64,000 nt of DNA from Pseudomonas fluorescens (lineage in GTDB: Bacteria > Pseudomonadota > Gammaproteobacteria > Pseudomonadales > Pseudomonadaceae): contig NZ_LACH01000016.1 in NCBI RefSeq assembly GCF_000968015.1, positions 105,814-169,813 on the forward strand, read 5' to 3'. This document shows positions 1-8,393 of the stretch, piece by piece. The first letter of the stretch is position 1, and each line of letters opens with the position of its first letter. A program made the position numbers and the translations under genes. The notes beneath the pieces were generated by a model. That model worked only from the letters and a program-made list of their open reading frames with translations, was not told the DNA's origin and did no database searches.

Positions 1-767
1 AAGGTCCGCATAGCAATGGCACGCGCTACCTGGGCAAATACAGTTTCATGCCGACCTTCCCGATTTCCCTCGGTGAAGACTGGAACCTGATCAACCGCCT
101 GCCCATCAGCTACGTCAGTGCCCCGGTGAACCGCAAGGCCGGCAACCTGATCGGCATGGGCCCCAATGAACTGCTGCATGACCGCGGCGATTTTACCTCC
201 GTTGTGCAGGACCCGTTCGACCGCACCAGCGGTTTCGGCGACCTGGCCTATGTCGGCGTGTTTTCGCCCAAGGAACCGATTCGCTTCGCCGGGGGCGGCA
301 AGCTGGTCTGGGGGTTCGGCCCGACCACGATGTTCCCCACGGCTGAAGAAGACGTGCTGGGCACCGGCAAATACTCCCTCGGCCCGGCGTTCGTCGCGGC
401 GTACCTGGGCGAAGACTGGACCCTCGGGCTGTTCCCGCAGCACTGGTGGTCGGTGGGCGGCGACAGCAAGCGCAAGGACGTGAGCCTGACCAACATTCAG
501 TACTTCATCCAGCGCACCATCCCCGGCCCCGAGCAATGGCGAGTCGGCATGACACCCAACGTCACCGTCAACTGGAAGGCCGAGGGCGGCAACAAAGTCA
601 CCTTCCCCATCGGACTCGGTGCCGGGCGAATCTTCAACTTCGGCAAGCTGCCGGTGCGGATCTCCGGAGAGATTCAGTACTCGGCGATCCACCCGGACGA
701 CCTGATCAGCAGCCGCTGGAATTTTCGCTTGTCGTTCATCCCCGTCATTCCGACTTTCATGTTTTGA
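1..767 (+). CDS. Outer-membrane beta-barrel protein (neuromedin U / phenol-degradation MetA-like family), 5' end missing
   Basis: The open frame runs in from the left edge (codons start at base 3), so the true start and signal peptide lie outside the window; the first internal ATG is at 48. About 255 residues are visible. They have the alternating aromatic pattern of a beta-barrel and end in Phe, as expected for BAM-assembled outer-membrane proteins. The blocks GEDWNLINRLPISYV, KLVWGFGPTTMFPTAEED, GTGKYSLGPAFVA and GLGAGRIFNFGKLPV match what I know of pseudomonad proteins annotated as neuromedin U or transporter. The family is thought to form outer-membrane channels, with substrate unknown. 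It ends 27 bp before the MoxR gene, so it is probably the upstream part of the same operon and supplies its outer-membrane component. Family fairly sure, function not. Confidence 0.72.
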   Translation, partial: GPHSNGTRYLGKYSFMPTFPISLGEDWNLINRLPISYVSAPVNRKAGNLIGMGPNELLHDRGDFTSVVQDPFDRTSGFGDLAYVGVFSPKEPIRFAGGGKLVWGFGPTTMFPTAEEDVLGTGKYSLGPAFVAAYLGEDWTLGLFPQHWWSVGGDSKRKDVSLTNIQYFIQRTIPGPEQWRVGMTPNVTVNWKAEGGNKVTFPIGLGAGRIFNFGKLPVRISGEIQYSAIHPDDLISSRWNFRLSFIPVIPTFMF

Positions 768-794
768 GCATGCCTTTGAGAAAGGGAACATCCC

Positions 795-1775
795 ATGACT
801 GCGCTCCAAGACCTCAACGCCCTGCAAGCCAGCATCGCCGAAGCCGTGCTCGGCCAGGATCAGGTGATCCGCCAGATTATTCTTGGCCTGTTGGCCAACG
901 GGCACTTGTTGCTTGAAAGCCTGCCCGGTCTGGCCAAGACCCGCACGGTCAAAGCGCTGGCCAAACACCTGGACGCGAAGATGAGCCGCATCCAGTTCAC
1001 CCCCGACCTGTTGCCGTCAGACATCACCGGCGCCGAGGTGCTGCACCAGATCGATGGCAAGAACGAGATCCGGTTCCAGCCCGGCCCGCTGTTCGGCAAC
1101 CTGATCCTGGCGGATGAAATCAACCGCGCCCCGGCCAAGGTTCAGGCCGCGTTGCTGGAAGCCATGGAAGAACGACAAATCACCGTGGCCGGCAACAGCC
1201 ATGTACTGCCGGAGCTGTTCATCGTAGTGGCGACCCAGAACCCGATTGAACAGGAAGGCACCTATCCGCTGCCGGAAGCGCAGATGGACCGGTTCCTGAT
1301 GAAGGTTCTGCTGGATTACCCGAGTGCGGAAAACGAAAGCCAGGTGCTGCGCCTGTTACGTGAAGAAGAGTTTGCGTTGGGCGCCAAAACGGCCGCGGTG
1401 CAGGGCTTCGCGCTGTCCCAGGAGGTTATTTTCGCGGCGCGTCGGGAAGTCAGCGCCGTTCACGTGTCCCCGGCCATCGACCGCTACCTGATCGACCTGA
1501 TCAATGCCACCCGCCACCCGGCCGATTACGATGCCGACCTCGGTCGCTGGATCGCCATCGGCGCCAGCCCTCGCGGCGGTATCGGCCTGGATCGCTGCGC
1601 CCGGGCCGATGCCTGGTTGCAGGGGCAGGATTTTGTCTCGCCGGACAACGTTCGTGCCGTTGTGCATCCGGTGCTGCGACATCGCCTGCAACTGAGCTAT
1701 GACGCGGTAGCTGACGGCGTCACTGCCGATCAGGTGCTTGATCGCCTGCTCGACAACGTCGCGATTCCGGCCTGA
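795..1775 (+). CDS. MoxR family AAA+ ATPase, operon copy 1
   Basis: This 326-residue protein has the compact AAA_3 layout of MoxR ATPases: a degenerate Walker A (PGLAKT, residues 44-49), Walker B LILADEIN (103-110), sensor-1 ATQNP (146-150) and an arginine-finger segment QMDRFLMK (163-170), followed by the C-terminal lid. MoxR proteins act in the cytosol as ATP-driven chaperones that mature partner proteins or insert metals, usually with VWA-domain proteins encoded next door, as here. A start at 795 follows AAGGGAACATCCC. The next gene (DUF58) begins 8 bp after the stop, which indicates co-transcription. A paralogue with the same motifs is at 36881. Substrate unknown. Confidence 0.9.
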   Translation: MTALQDLNALQASIAEAVLGQDQVIRQIILGLLANGHLLLESLPGLAKTRTVKALAKHLDAKMSRIQFTPDLLPSDITGAEVLHQIDGKNEIRFQPGPLFGNLILADEINRAPAKVQAALLEAMEERQITVAGNSHVLPELFIVVATQNPIEQEGTYPLPEAQMDRFLMKVLLDYPSAENESQVLRLLREEEFALGAKTAAVQGFALSQEVIFAARREVSAVHVSPAIDRYLIDLINATRHPADYDADLGRWIAIGASPRGGIGLDRCARADAWLQGQDFVSPDNVRAVVHPVLRHRLQLSYDAVADGVTADQVLDRLLDNVAIPA

Positions 1776-1783
1776 GGTCGAAA

Positions 1784-2722
1784 ATGAACAGTGCGGACGG
1801 TCTGGTCTATGTCTCTCTGGCGCAGTTAATGGCCCTGGAGTTCAAGGCGCGTGACCTGAGTTTCCTCGCGCGTCAGCCGCAAGGCAGCATTCTCGCCGGC
1901 AACCATGCCTCGCGCCTGCGTGGCCGTGGGTTGAACTTCGATGAGCTGCGCCGCTATCAGCCGGGAGACGACTTGCGTCATCTGGATTGGCGGGCGTCGC
2001 TGCGCACTGGCAAACCGGTGGTTCGCACCTTCACCGAAGAACGCGACCGCCCGGCGCTGATTCTGGTCGATCAGCGCATGTCGATGTTCTTCGGCTCCCA
2101 GCGCAGCTTCAAATCCGCCGTTGCCGCCGAACTTGGCGCGTTGGCCGCGTGGATGGTGTTCCACGCGGGCGATCGGGTCGGCGGTCTGGTGTTCAACGAT
2201 TTGCGCATCGACGCCTTTGCCCCGTTGCGCAGCCGTAAACGTGTCGAAGCGCTGTGCAGTCGCATCGCAGAGCAGAATCAGCAACTGAACGCAGCCAATC
2301 CAGACGCTGAAGGTGAGGACCAACTCGACAAGGTTTTACAGCATTGCCTGGCGGTGGCCGGTCACGACCACCTGATTTGCATCGTCAGCGACTTTGCCGG
2401 CGCCGGTGAGCGGACCTTGCAGTTGATGCGCCAATTGGCGGCTCACAACGATGTGATTGCGATGCAGGTCTACGACCCGTTGGCGCTGAACCTGCCGAAG
2501 AATGGCCGTTTGCTGATCACTCAAGGCCAGTTGCAGGTGGAACTGGCCGTCGAGCAACGCAGCGTTCATCAGCCGCTGGGGGACTTTCTCAGCGGTCGGC
2601 TCAAGGACGTCGCCACGTTGCTGCGCCGCAGTCAGGTGCCGCTGATGATGTTCAGCACCGCCACTGAGGCGCAGGAACAATTGCGCGCCGAACTGGGCAA
2701 GCTCGGCGGAGGTCGGCGATGA
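1784..2722 (+). CDS. DUF58 domain protein, MoxR operon copy 1
   Basis: This 312-residue protein carries the DUF58 signature: GRGLNFDELRRYQPGDDLRHLDWRAS-type block around residues 44-70 and FTEERDRPALILVDQRMSMFFGS at about 85-107. The second block resembles a VWA first strand and metal loop in which the serines are replaced. DUF58 proteins nearly always lie directly downstream of MoxR and are assumed to be its cytosolic or membrane-associated partner. There is no signal peptide. The stop overlaps the next start (2719-2722, ATGA), so translation is probably coupled. The counterpart in operon 2 is at 37846. Confidence 0.88.
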   Translation: MNSADGLVYVSLAQLMALEFKARDLSFLARQPQGSILAGNHASRLRGRGLNFDELRRYQPGDDLRHLDWRASLRTGKPVVRTFTEERDRPALILVDQRMSMFFGSQRSFKSAVAAELGALAAWMVFHAGDRVGGLVFNDLRIDAFAPLRSRKRVEALCSRIAEQNQQLNAANPDAEGEDQLDKVLQHCLAVAGHDHLICIVSDFAGAGERTLQLMRQLAAHNDVIAMQVYDPLALNLPKNGRLLITQGQLQVELAVEQRSVHQPLGDFLSGRLKDVATLLRRSQVPLMMFSTATEAQEQLRAELGKLGGGRR

Positions 2723-3309
2723 ACCCGAACATCCCGAGCATCGAGCAACTCAAGGAAATCGCCCTGCCCACGCCGGTGAGTTATGCGCCGCAGACGTGGG
2801 GTTGGTGGGTGTTGCTCTGCCTGTTGGTGATTGCGGTTTTGCTGGTCAGCGCACGGAGGTATTGGCAGTGGCGGCGGGACCGGTATCGGCGTGAGGCGTT
2901 GGTGCGTCTGGCTGAGTTGCAAAACAGCGATGATCAGCTGAAAGCCCTGCGGGAACTCCCGGAACTGCTGAAACGCGTGGCCCTGTCGATGCCCACCGAT
3001 TGGAATACAAAACCTGTGGGAGCGAGCTTGCTCGCGATGGCGGCCCGACATTCAACATTGAAAGTGACTGACACACCGCCATCGCGAGCAAGCTCGCTCC
3101 CACAGGATCCCGGTGCACTTGGGGGTGAGGATTGGCAAGCGTTTTTGGTGCGACACAGTTCACAGCCGTTACCTGCGGACTTCAGCGAGCAGCTGGCTCA
3201 ATTAGCCTATGCACCCGATGCAACGTTATCGGCGCTGCCGAACGATCAGCGCGATCAACTGTTCGCCACCTGCAAACACTGGGTGGAGCATCACCATGTG
3301 GCAGCTTGA
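2719..3309 (+). CDS. DUF4381 membrane protein carrying an in-frame REPIN
   Basis: This 196-residue protein has a short N-terminal tail, one membrane segment at about residues 30-48 (WWVLLCLLVIAVLLVSA) and a cytosolic part with the DUF4381 features LAELQ, LPELLKRVAL and EDWQAFLVRHS. The paralogue at 38787 is 164 residues and shows the same blocks. The excess of about 32 residues here equals a 94-bp REPIN (3013-3106) that encodes residues 99-129. It sits between the LLKR and DWQAFL blocks, in frame and without a stop. The domain probably still folds around a surface loop, but activity is uncertain. The gene overlaps DUF58 upstream and BatA downstream (the next ATG is at 3296). Confidence 0.85.
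   Translation: MNPNIPSIEQLKEIALPTPVSYAPQTWGWWVLLCLLVIAVLLVSARRYWQWRRDRYRREALVRLAELQNSDDQLKALRELPELLKRVALSMPTDWNTKPVGASLLAMAARHSTLKVTDTPPSRASSLPQDPGALGGEDWQAFLVRHSSQPLPADFSEQLAQLAYAPDATLSALPNDQRDQLFATCKHWVEHHHVAA
3013..3106. repeat. REPIN (family A) inside the DUF4381 coding sequence
   Basis: The 94-bp element consists of two inverted REP arms (GTGGGAGCGAGCTTGCTCGC and its complement) around a variable centre, with CCTG/CAGG at the outer ends. It starts exactly on a codon boundary of the host gene (codon 99) and keeps the frame open. Identical arms occur between genes elsewhere in the window. The paralogous gene of operon 2 lacks it. Confidence 0.95.
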
Positions 3310-4288
3310 TTACCCTTGGCTGCTAATCCTTTTGCCGTTGCCGTGGTTCGGCTACCGCTACCTGCCCGATTACCGCGAAGCCCGCAGCGCCGTGCGCGTA
3401 CCGTTTTTCGCGGCCATGAGCCGAGCCGTCGGCCAGGCACCCAGCCAGGCCGGCACCCGCAGCAATCGCTGGCAGTTGCTGCTGAACCTGCTGGTCTGGG
3501 CACTCTTGCTACTGGCGGCCGCTCGCCCGGTGTTCGTCGAAAAACCGATCGAGCGCCAGCAACCGGTGCGTGACCTGATGCTGGCCATCGACATTTCCCA
3601 GTCCATGGAAACCACCGATTTCACCGATGCCAACGGCCAGAAAATCAACCGTCTGGCGGCGGTCAAGGACGTGGTTCATGGCTTTATCGACAAGCGCAAA
3701 GATGATCGGCTGGGCCTGATCGTGTTCGGCAGTGGTGCTTACCCGCAGGCGCCGCTGACCCTCGATCACGCCAGTCTGTCGCTGTTACTGGACGACACCG
3801 GCATCGGCATGGCCGGGCCCAATACGGCCATCGGCGACGCCATCGGTCTGAGCCTGAAACTGCTCGACCAGGCCCACGAACAGGAAAAAGTCCTGATCCT
3901 GCTCACCGACGGCAACGATACCAGCAGCGCCATTACCCCGGATCACGCGGCGGCCATGGCGGCCGCCAAAGACGTGGTCATTCACACCATCGGCATTGGT
4001 GACCCTGACGCCTCGGGTGAAGCCAAGGTCAACCTTCAGGGTTTGCAGCAGATCGCCGAGACCACGGGCGGCAAGTTCTTTCGTGCTGAAGATCGCAATG
4101 CGCTGGATCAGGTGTACGGCACCCTCGACAAACTCACGCCGCATCAAGTGAAAACCCTCAGTCATCAGCCGAAAAAGGACCTGTTCTGGTGGCCGCTGGG
4201 GGCCGCGATCGGTTTGCTCGCGCTCTATCATTCGGGCGCCCTGCTCCGTCCGCACCTGACACTCGCGCGTCAGCGGCAGGAGGCTTGA
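3296..4288 (+). CDS. VWA domain membrane protein, BatA-like, copy 1
   Basis: This 330-residue protein has an N-terminal membrane-proximal BatA segment (WLLILLPLPWFGYRYL), a second membrane helix at about residues 60-77 and a periplasmic von Willebrand A domain with an intact metal site: DISQS (99-103), a central Thr region (GPNTAIGDA) and TDGND. A last helix lies at about residues 305-322. I chose ATG 3296 because the residues encoded upstream in this frame lie within the previous gene, and the paralogue at 39274 starts with the same MxxxxWPW-type segment. The 14-bp overlap with DUF4381 suggests translational coupling. VWA/MIDAS domains bind partners through a divalent metal; the partner here is unknown. 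Confidence 0.88.
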   Translation: MWQLDYPWLLILLPLPWFGYRYLPDYREARSAVRVPFFAAMSRAVGQAPSQAGTRSNRWQLLLNLLVWALLLLAAARPVFVEKPIERQQPVRDLMLAIDISQSMETTDFTDANGQKINRLAAVKDVVHGFIDKRKDDRLGLIVFGSGAYPQAPLTLDHASLSLLLDDTGIGMAGPNTAIGDAIGLSLKLLDQAHEQEKVLILLTDGNDTSSAITPDHAAAMAAAKDVVIHTIGIGDPDASGEAKVNLQGLQQIAETTGGKFFRAEDRNALDQVYGTLDKLTPHQVKTLSHQPKKDLFWWPLGAAIGLLALYHSGALLRPHLTLARQRQEA

Positions 4289-4289
4289 G

Positions 4290-5870
4290 ATGGAGATCAA
4301 TCTCAGTGACTTCCATTTCCTGCGTCCACTGTGGCTGTTGCTGCTGCTGTTCGGCGCCCTGTTGCCCTGGCTCTGGCGCCGCAGCCGCGACGTGCAACGG
4401 CGCTTGCGCAGCAACATTGCCGAGCACTTGTTGCCGCACTTGCTGATTACGCCACAGGACCAACAGCGCTTTCGGCCCGTGCATCTGGCTTGCGCGTTGT
4501 TGATGCTGGGGGCCATCGCCGCTGCCGGGCCCACCTGGGAACAGGACCGTCCGGACTTTCTGGAAAACCGCGCGCCACTGATCATCGCCATCGACCTGTC
4601 GCCGTCCATGGACGCCACCGACGTACAGCCAAGTCGTCTGGAAGCGGCCAAACACAAGCTGCATGACCTGATCCAGCGTCGCGCCGGTGCGCGCAGCGGG
4701 TTGATCGCCTACGCCGGCAGCGCTCACCTGGTATTGCCGCCGACCGACGACCCGGCCCTGCTCGACACCTTCATTCAGGCCCTGAGCACCGACCTGATCA
4801 GCAAACCGGGGAAAAATGTCGGCGCGGTGATCGAGCAAGCCAAACGCCTGCTGATCGCCGAGAAAACGCCGGGAACGCTGCTGCTGATCACCGACGGCGC
4901 CGACACCTCACAACTCAGCGGCCTGGACAAGCAACTGGACGACAGCGCGCTGCAGGTGTTGATTCTGGCCGTCGGCAGCGAGGACGGCGGAATCATCCAC
5001 GACGCCAACGGCCAGCCACGTACCGACAGCAATGGTCGTCCGGCACTCGGCAGTTTTGATCAGGCCGCACTCAAACAGCTTGGATCAACGCTGAATGCGC
5101 CATTGGGCAGCCTGACGCTCAATGACGACGACCTGGACTGGATCGAGCTGCACGCCCAGCAGCATTTCCAGGCAGCCAGCGATGAACAACGCGAACTGCA
5201 CTGGAAGGACGCCGGTTACTGGCTGTGCTGGCCACTGCTGCTGATCGCCTTTTTCTGCGTGCGCAAGGGCTGGAGCCTGAACTGGATGGCCGGGTGGTTG
5301 CTGGCACTGAGCGTTGGCTTGCAACCGGCACCGGCCGAAGCCAACGCATTGACCGATACCTTTTTCACCCCTGACCAGCAAGGCCGCTGGGCTTTCGAGC
5401 ACGGGCACTTCCCGCAGGCTGCCGCGCATTTCGTCGATCCCTATTGGAAAGGCATTGCCGCCTACAACGCCGCCGATTACGACCTGGCACTGGCCAGCTT
5501 CGCGCGGCTGGACACGCCGCAGGCGTATTTCTACCTGGGCAATATTTACGTGCGCCGCTTCAAGTTTGATCAGGCCATCGCGGCGTATACCCAGGCGTTG
5601 AAGTTGCAACCGCAATTCCCTGAAGCCACCGCCAACCTGGCCTTGGCCATCGCCTTGCAGAAAGACACCGACAGCGCCGAACAGAACGCGCCGGAGGTCA
5701 AACCCGACGACATCAAAATGGACAAAGCGCCGGGCAAGGGCCAGAGCAAACCAGTCGAGACCGAGGAAGCGGCTTCGGATGCGCTGTGGTTGCAGAACCT
5801 CAGCACGTCACCGGCGAAATTCCTGAAACAGAAATTCAGTTTGCAGGATCAGGCGGGAGGCAAGCCATGA
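4290..5870 (+). CDS. VWA domain plus TPR membrane protein (BatB/BatC-like), copy 1
   Basis: This 526-residue protein has two N-terminal hydrophobic helices (about 14-29 and 64-80), a VWA domain with a complete MIDAS (DLSPS, residues 102-106; second motif TDGAD), then further helices near 310-350. A TPR unit follows at about 385-460 ([41 protein letters not shown]), then an acidic-basic tail. This is the fused BatB-BatC form common in pseudomonads. It begins 1 bp after the BatA stop and overlaps BatD by ATGA. The VWA and TPR parts probably face the periplasm and bind client envelope proteins (inference). Confidence 0.88.
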   Translation: MEINLSDFHFLRPLWLLLLLFGALLPWLWRRSRDVQRRLRSNIAEHLLPHLLITPQDQQRFRPVHLACALLMLGAIAAAGPTWEQDRPDFLENRAPLIIAIDLSPSMDATDVQPSRLEAAKHKLHDLIQRRAGARSGLIAYAGSAHLVLPPTDDPALLDTFIQALSTDLISKPGKNVGAVIEQAKRLLIAEKTPGTLLLITDGADTSQLSGLDKQLDDSALQVLILAVGSEDGGIIHDANGQPRTDSNGRPALGSFDQAALKQLGSTLNAPLGSLTLNDDDLDWIELHAQQHFQAASDEQRELHWKDAGYWLCWPLLLIAFFCVRKGWSLNWMAGWLLALSVGLQPAPAEANALTDTFFTPDQQGRWAFEHGHFPQAAAHFVDPYWKGIAAYNAADYDLALASFARLDTPQAYFYLGNIYVRRFKFDQAIAAYTQALKLQPQFPEATANLALAIALQKDTDSAEQNAPEVKPDDIKMDKAPGKGQSKPVETEEAASDALWLQNLSTSPAKFLKQKFSLQDQAGGKP

Positions 5871-7294
5871 TCCGTCTCGTAGACCGAGTCGCGGCCATCG
5901 CGAGCAAGCTCGCTCCCACAGGGGATTTGCGTTACATACAGATCAAATGTGGGAGCGAGCTTGCTCGCGATGGCGTCCGATCATTCAACATCGGTCTCGG
6001 CGCATTACTCATTTATCTGATCAGCACCAGCGCCTTGGCCGCCGAACCCGAACTGCGAATCCAGACCCGCCTGCAACCCGCCGACTCGGTCATGGTCGGC
6101 GGCATTCTGGAACTGCAACTCGATGTCCTCACTGACAGCTGGTTCACCGACGCGCCCACCCTGCCCGACCTGAAGCTGCCCGGCGCACTGGTCATGCCGC
6201 CCGACGGCCACGCCGAACACCTGAACCAGACGCTCGACGGCAAGTCGTTCAACGGCATGCGCTACCGCTACCGGATCACCCCGAATCTGGCCCAGGGTTT
6301 CGACATCCCGGCGTTGATGGTGCGCGCCACGCCCGGTCAGGCCAGCACGCCGTTGACCGCCCAAAGCCAGCCACTGCACTTTCGCGCCACACAACCGCCG
6401 GGGTTCCAGCCCGGCGAACCGGTGCTGGTGGCCCAAGGGCTGCGTTTCACGCAAAAAACCATCAACTCGGCGACACCCCTGAAGGTCGGTGACAGCATCA
6501 CCCGGCAACTGACGTTGCAGGCCGACGACGCCCTGGCCATGTCGCTGCCAGCGCCGTCACTGGAGGATGTCGCCGGCCTCAGCCGTTATCCGAAAACCCC
6601 GCAGATCAGCAACCTCGACGACGGTCGCGGTCATTTCAACGGCGGCCAGCGCGTCGACACCACAACCTATCGGATCGACACCGAAGGCCGCCATAACCTG
6701 CCAGCGATCGAGCTGAAATGGTGGGACGCCAGCACCGGACAGACCCGCACGGCCCAAGTCCCAGCCGTAACCTTCAATGCTGCGGCCAACAGCGCTTATC
6801 GGCCGGTATTTTCGATCAGCGAAGACCTGAAAAAACTCGGTCAGAAAAGTCGTCTGCATCTCTCCGGACATTGGTTGGGGCTGTCGGCATTGCTGTTGAT
6901 CGTGGCGCTGCTCGGCTGGTTTGCCCGTCCGCTCGTCCATCATGCGTTCCTTCAATGGCAGGCCCGACGCCGCGCCAGGCGCGCCGCGTGGCTGGAGTCC
7001 GCCGACTACGCCTGGCGGCAGATTCCGGCACAAATCGACGGCAAACCCGCACAGTTGAGCGCCCTGTACCTGTGGGCCAGACGCAGCCGCATGGGCCTGA
7101 AACTGACGAACCTTGGCCCGCGCCTGCAAGACCTGTTGCGCGCCTGTTACAGCCGTCAACCCACCGAAGACCAGGCGCTGCACCACCTCAAGCAATCCTT
7201 GGCTACGCTGCATAGTCAGGCCAAACGCGACACAGAATCAGCCGCACCTGCACTGCGTCCACTCAATCCCGTTTACGAGAAGGATTTCCCATGA
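5867..7294 (+). CDS. BatD-like protein, copy 1, with REPIN in its signal-peptide region
   Basis: This 475-residue protein shows BatD features: N-terminal beta-sandwich repeats, a membrane helix at about residues 335-352 ([17 protein letters not shown]) and a cytosolic basic tail. ATG 5867 overlaps the previous stop (ATGA). Its N-terminus is odd: MIRLVDRVA is followed by 27 residues encoded by a REPIN (5894-5974), and only then by the hydrophobic core [14 protein letters not shown] and a plausible cleavage site. The paralogue at 42086 has a normal signal peptide with no such insert. Export must now work with an n-region of over 40 residues or use an unseen start, so function is uncertain. It overlaps the HAD gene (ATGA, 7291). 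Confidence 0.85.
   Translation: MIRLVDRVAAIASKLAPTGDLRYIQIKCGSELARDGVRSFNIGLGALLIYLISTSALAAEPELRIQTRLQPADSVMVGGILELQLDVLTDSWFTDAPTLPDLKLPGALVMPPDGHAEHLNQTLDGKSFNGMRYRYRITPNLAQGFDIPALMVRATPGQASTPLTAQSQPLHFRATQPPGFQPGEPVLVAQGLRFTQKTINSATPLKVGDSITRQLTLQADDALAMSLPAPSLEDVAGLSRYPKTPQISNLDDGRGHFNGGQRVDTTTYRIDTEGRHNLPAIELKWWDASTGQTRTAQVPAVTFNAAANSAYRPVFSISEDLKKLGQKSRLHLSGHWLGLSALLLIVALLGWFARPLVHHAFLQWQARRRARRAAWLESADYAWRQIPAQIDGKPAQLSALYLWARRSRMGLKLTNLGPRLQDLLRACYSRQPTEDQALHHLKQSLATLHSQAKRDTESAAPALRPLNPVYEKDFP
5894..5974. repeat. REPIN (family A) inside the batD signal-peptide region
   Basis: Two inverted REP arms (GCGAGCAAGCTCGCTCCCAC and its complement) surround a 20-30 bp centre. The element is 81 bp, a multiple of three, and covers codons 10-36 of the BatD-like gene without a stop. 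Confidence 0.95.
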
Positions 7295-8319
7295 CGAACC
7301 CGATATCGCTGCGCCACCGCTACGGGCTGACGTTGCTGTTGACCCTTGCACTGAGCTTGCCGGCGCTAGCGCAGACCAGCGAGCCCCTGCCCTCGTGGAA
7401 CGACGGCCCGGCGAAAAAGAACATCATCGAGTTCGTCCAGACGGTGACCGATCAAAGCAGCAAGGACTTCGTCAAACCCGCCGATCGAATCGCCGTGTTC
7501 GACAACGACGGCACGCTGTGGAGCGAGCAGCCGATGTACTTCGAATTGCTGTTTGCCCTGGAAGAGGTCAAGCGCACCGCACCGCAGCACCCGGAATGGA
7601 AAACCACCCAACCTTTCAAAGCCGTGCTGGAAAATGATCACAAGGCCCTGGGCGAGTCGGGCATGGATGGCACCCTGAAAATCTTCGGCGCCACCCACAC
7701 CGGCATGACCACCGAAGCCTTCGATGACTACGCCAAAACCTGGCTGACCCAGGCGCGCCATCCGAAAACCGGCAAGCCGTACACCGAGATGATCTTCCAG
7801 CCGATGCTGGAAATGCTCGACTACCTGCGCAGCCAGGACTTCAAGACCTACATCGTCTCCGGCGGCGACACCGGGTTCATGCGCGCCTTCGCCGAGAAGG
7901 TCTACGGCATCCCTCCGGAACAAGTGATCGGTACCACGTTTGTCACGGCGTTCCAATACAAGGACGGCAAAGCCTCGATCGTGCGTACGCCGAAACTGGC
8001 GCACAACGATGATGGCCCGGGCAAACCGGAGAGCATCGACGCGGTCATCGGCAAGCGGCCGATCCTCGCCTTCGGCAACTCCGACGGCGACCTGCAAATG
8101 TTGCAGTGGACTGCCGCCGGGCCGGGCAAACGCTTCATGGGGCTGGTGCATCACACCGACGCCAAGCGCGAATGGGCCTACGACCGCCAATCCCAGATCG
8201 GTCGTCTGGACAAGGCTCTGGACGAAGCAAAAACCCGCGGCTGGACTATCGTGGATATGGCCGCCGAATGGCGCCGGATCTATCCCTTCGAGGCCGCCAC
8301 ACCCGAGCAAGTGCAATAA
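7291..8319 (+). CDS. Periplasmic HAD-superfamily phosphatase
   Basis: This 342-residue protein has a signal peptide (hydrophobic [15 protein letters not shown], cleavage after residue 27 or so). The mature part has the HAD motifs: FDNDGTLW (nucleophile Asp71), YIVSGGD around residue 190 (motif II Ser) and [11 protein letters not shown] (motif IV acidic pair). It resembles phosphoserine-phosphatase-like nonspecific phosphatases; the substrate cannot be read. The start overlaps the BatD stop, tying it to the MoxR/VWA operon, and the arylsulfatase follows after 74 bp. An envelope phosphomonoesterase matured or organised by the MoxR/VWA machinery is a plausible inference. Confidence 0.85.
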   Translation: MTNPISLRHRYGLTLLLTLALSLPALAQTSEPLPSWNDGPAKKNIIEFVQTVTDQSSKDFVKPADRIAVFDNDGTLWSEQPMYFELLFALEEVKRTAPQHPEWKTTQPFKAVLENDHKALGESGMDGTLKIFGATHTGMTTEAFDDYAKTWLTQARHPKTGKPYTEMIFQPMLEMLDYLRSQDFKTYIVSGGDTGFMRAFAEKVYGIPPEQVIGTTFVTAFQYKDGKASIVRTPKLAHNDDGPGKPESIDAVIGKRPILAFGNSDGDLQMLQWTAAGPGKRFMGLVHHTDAKREWAYDRQSQIGRLDKALDEAKTRGWTIVDMAAEWRRIYPFEAATPEQVQ

Positions 8320-8393
8320 AAAAAGCGTAACGCAGGACTGCAAAAAACGTTTGTCGCGCTGAAGCGACGCAAGTGAGCTAAGGAGCAAGTCAG

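Noticed and set aside
5786..5866. An upstream in-frame start extending BatD copy 1 by 27 residues
   Set aside because: It lies within the VWA-TPR gene and ATG 5867 shows the operon's usual ATGA overlap.
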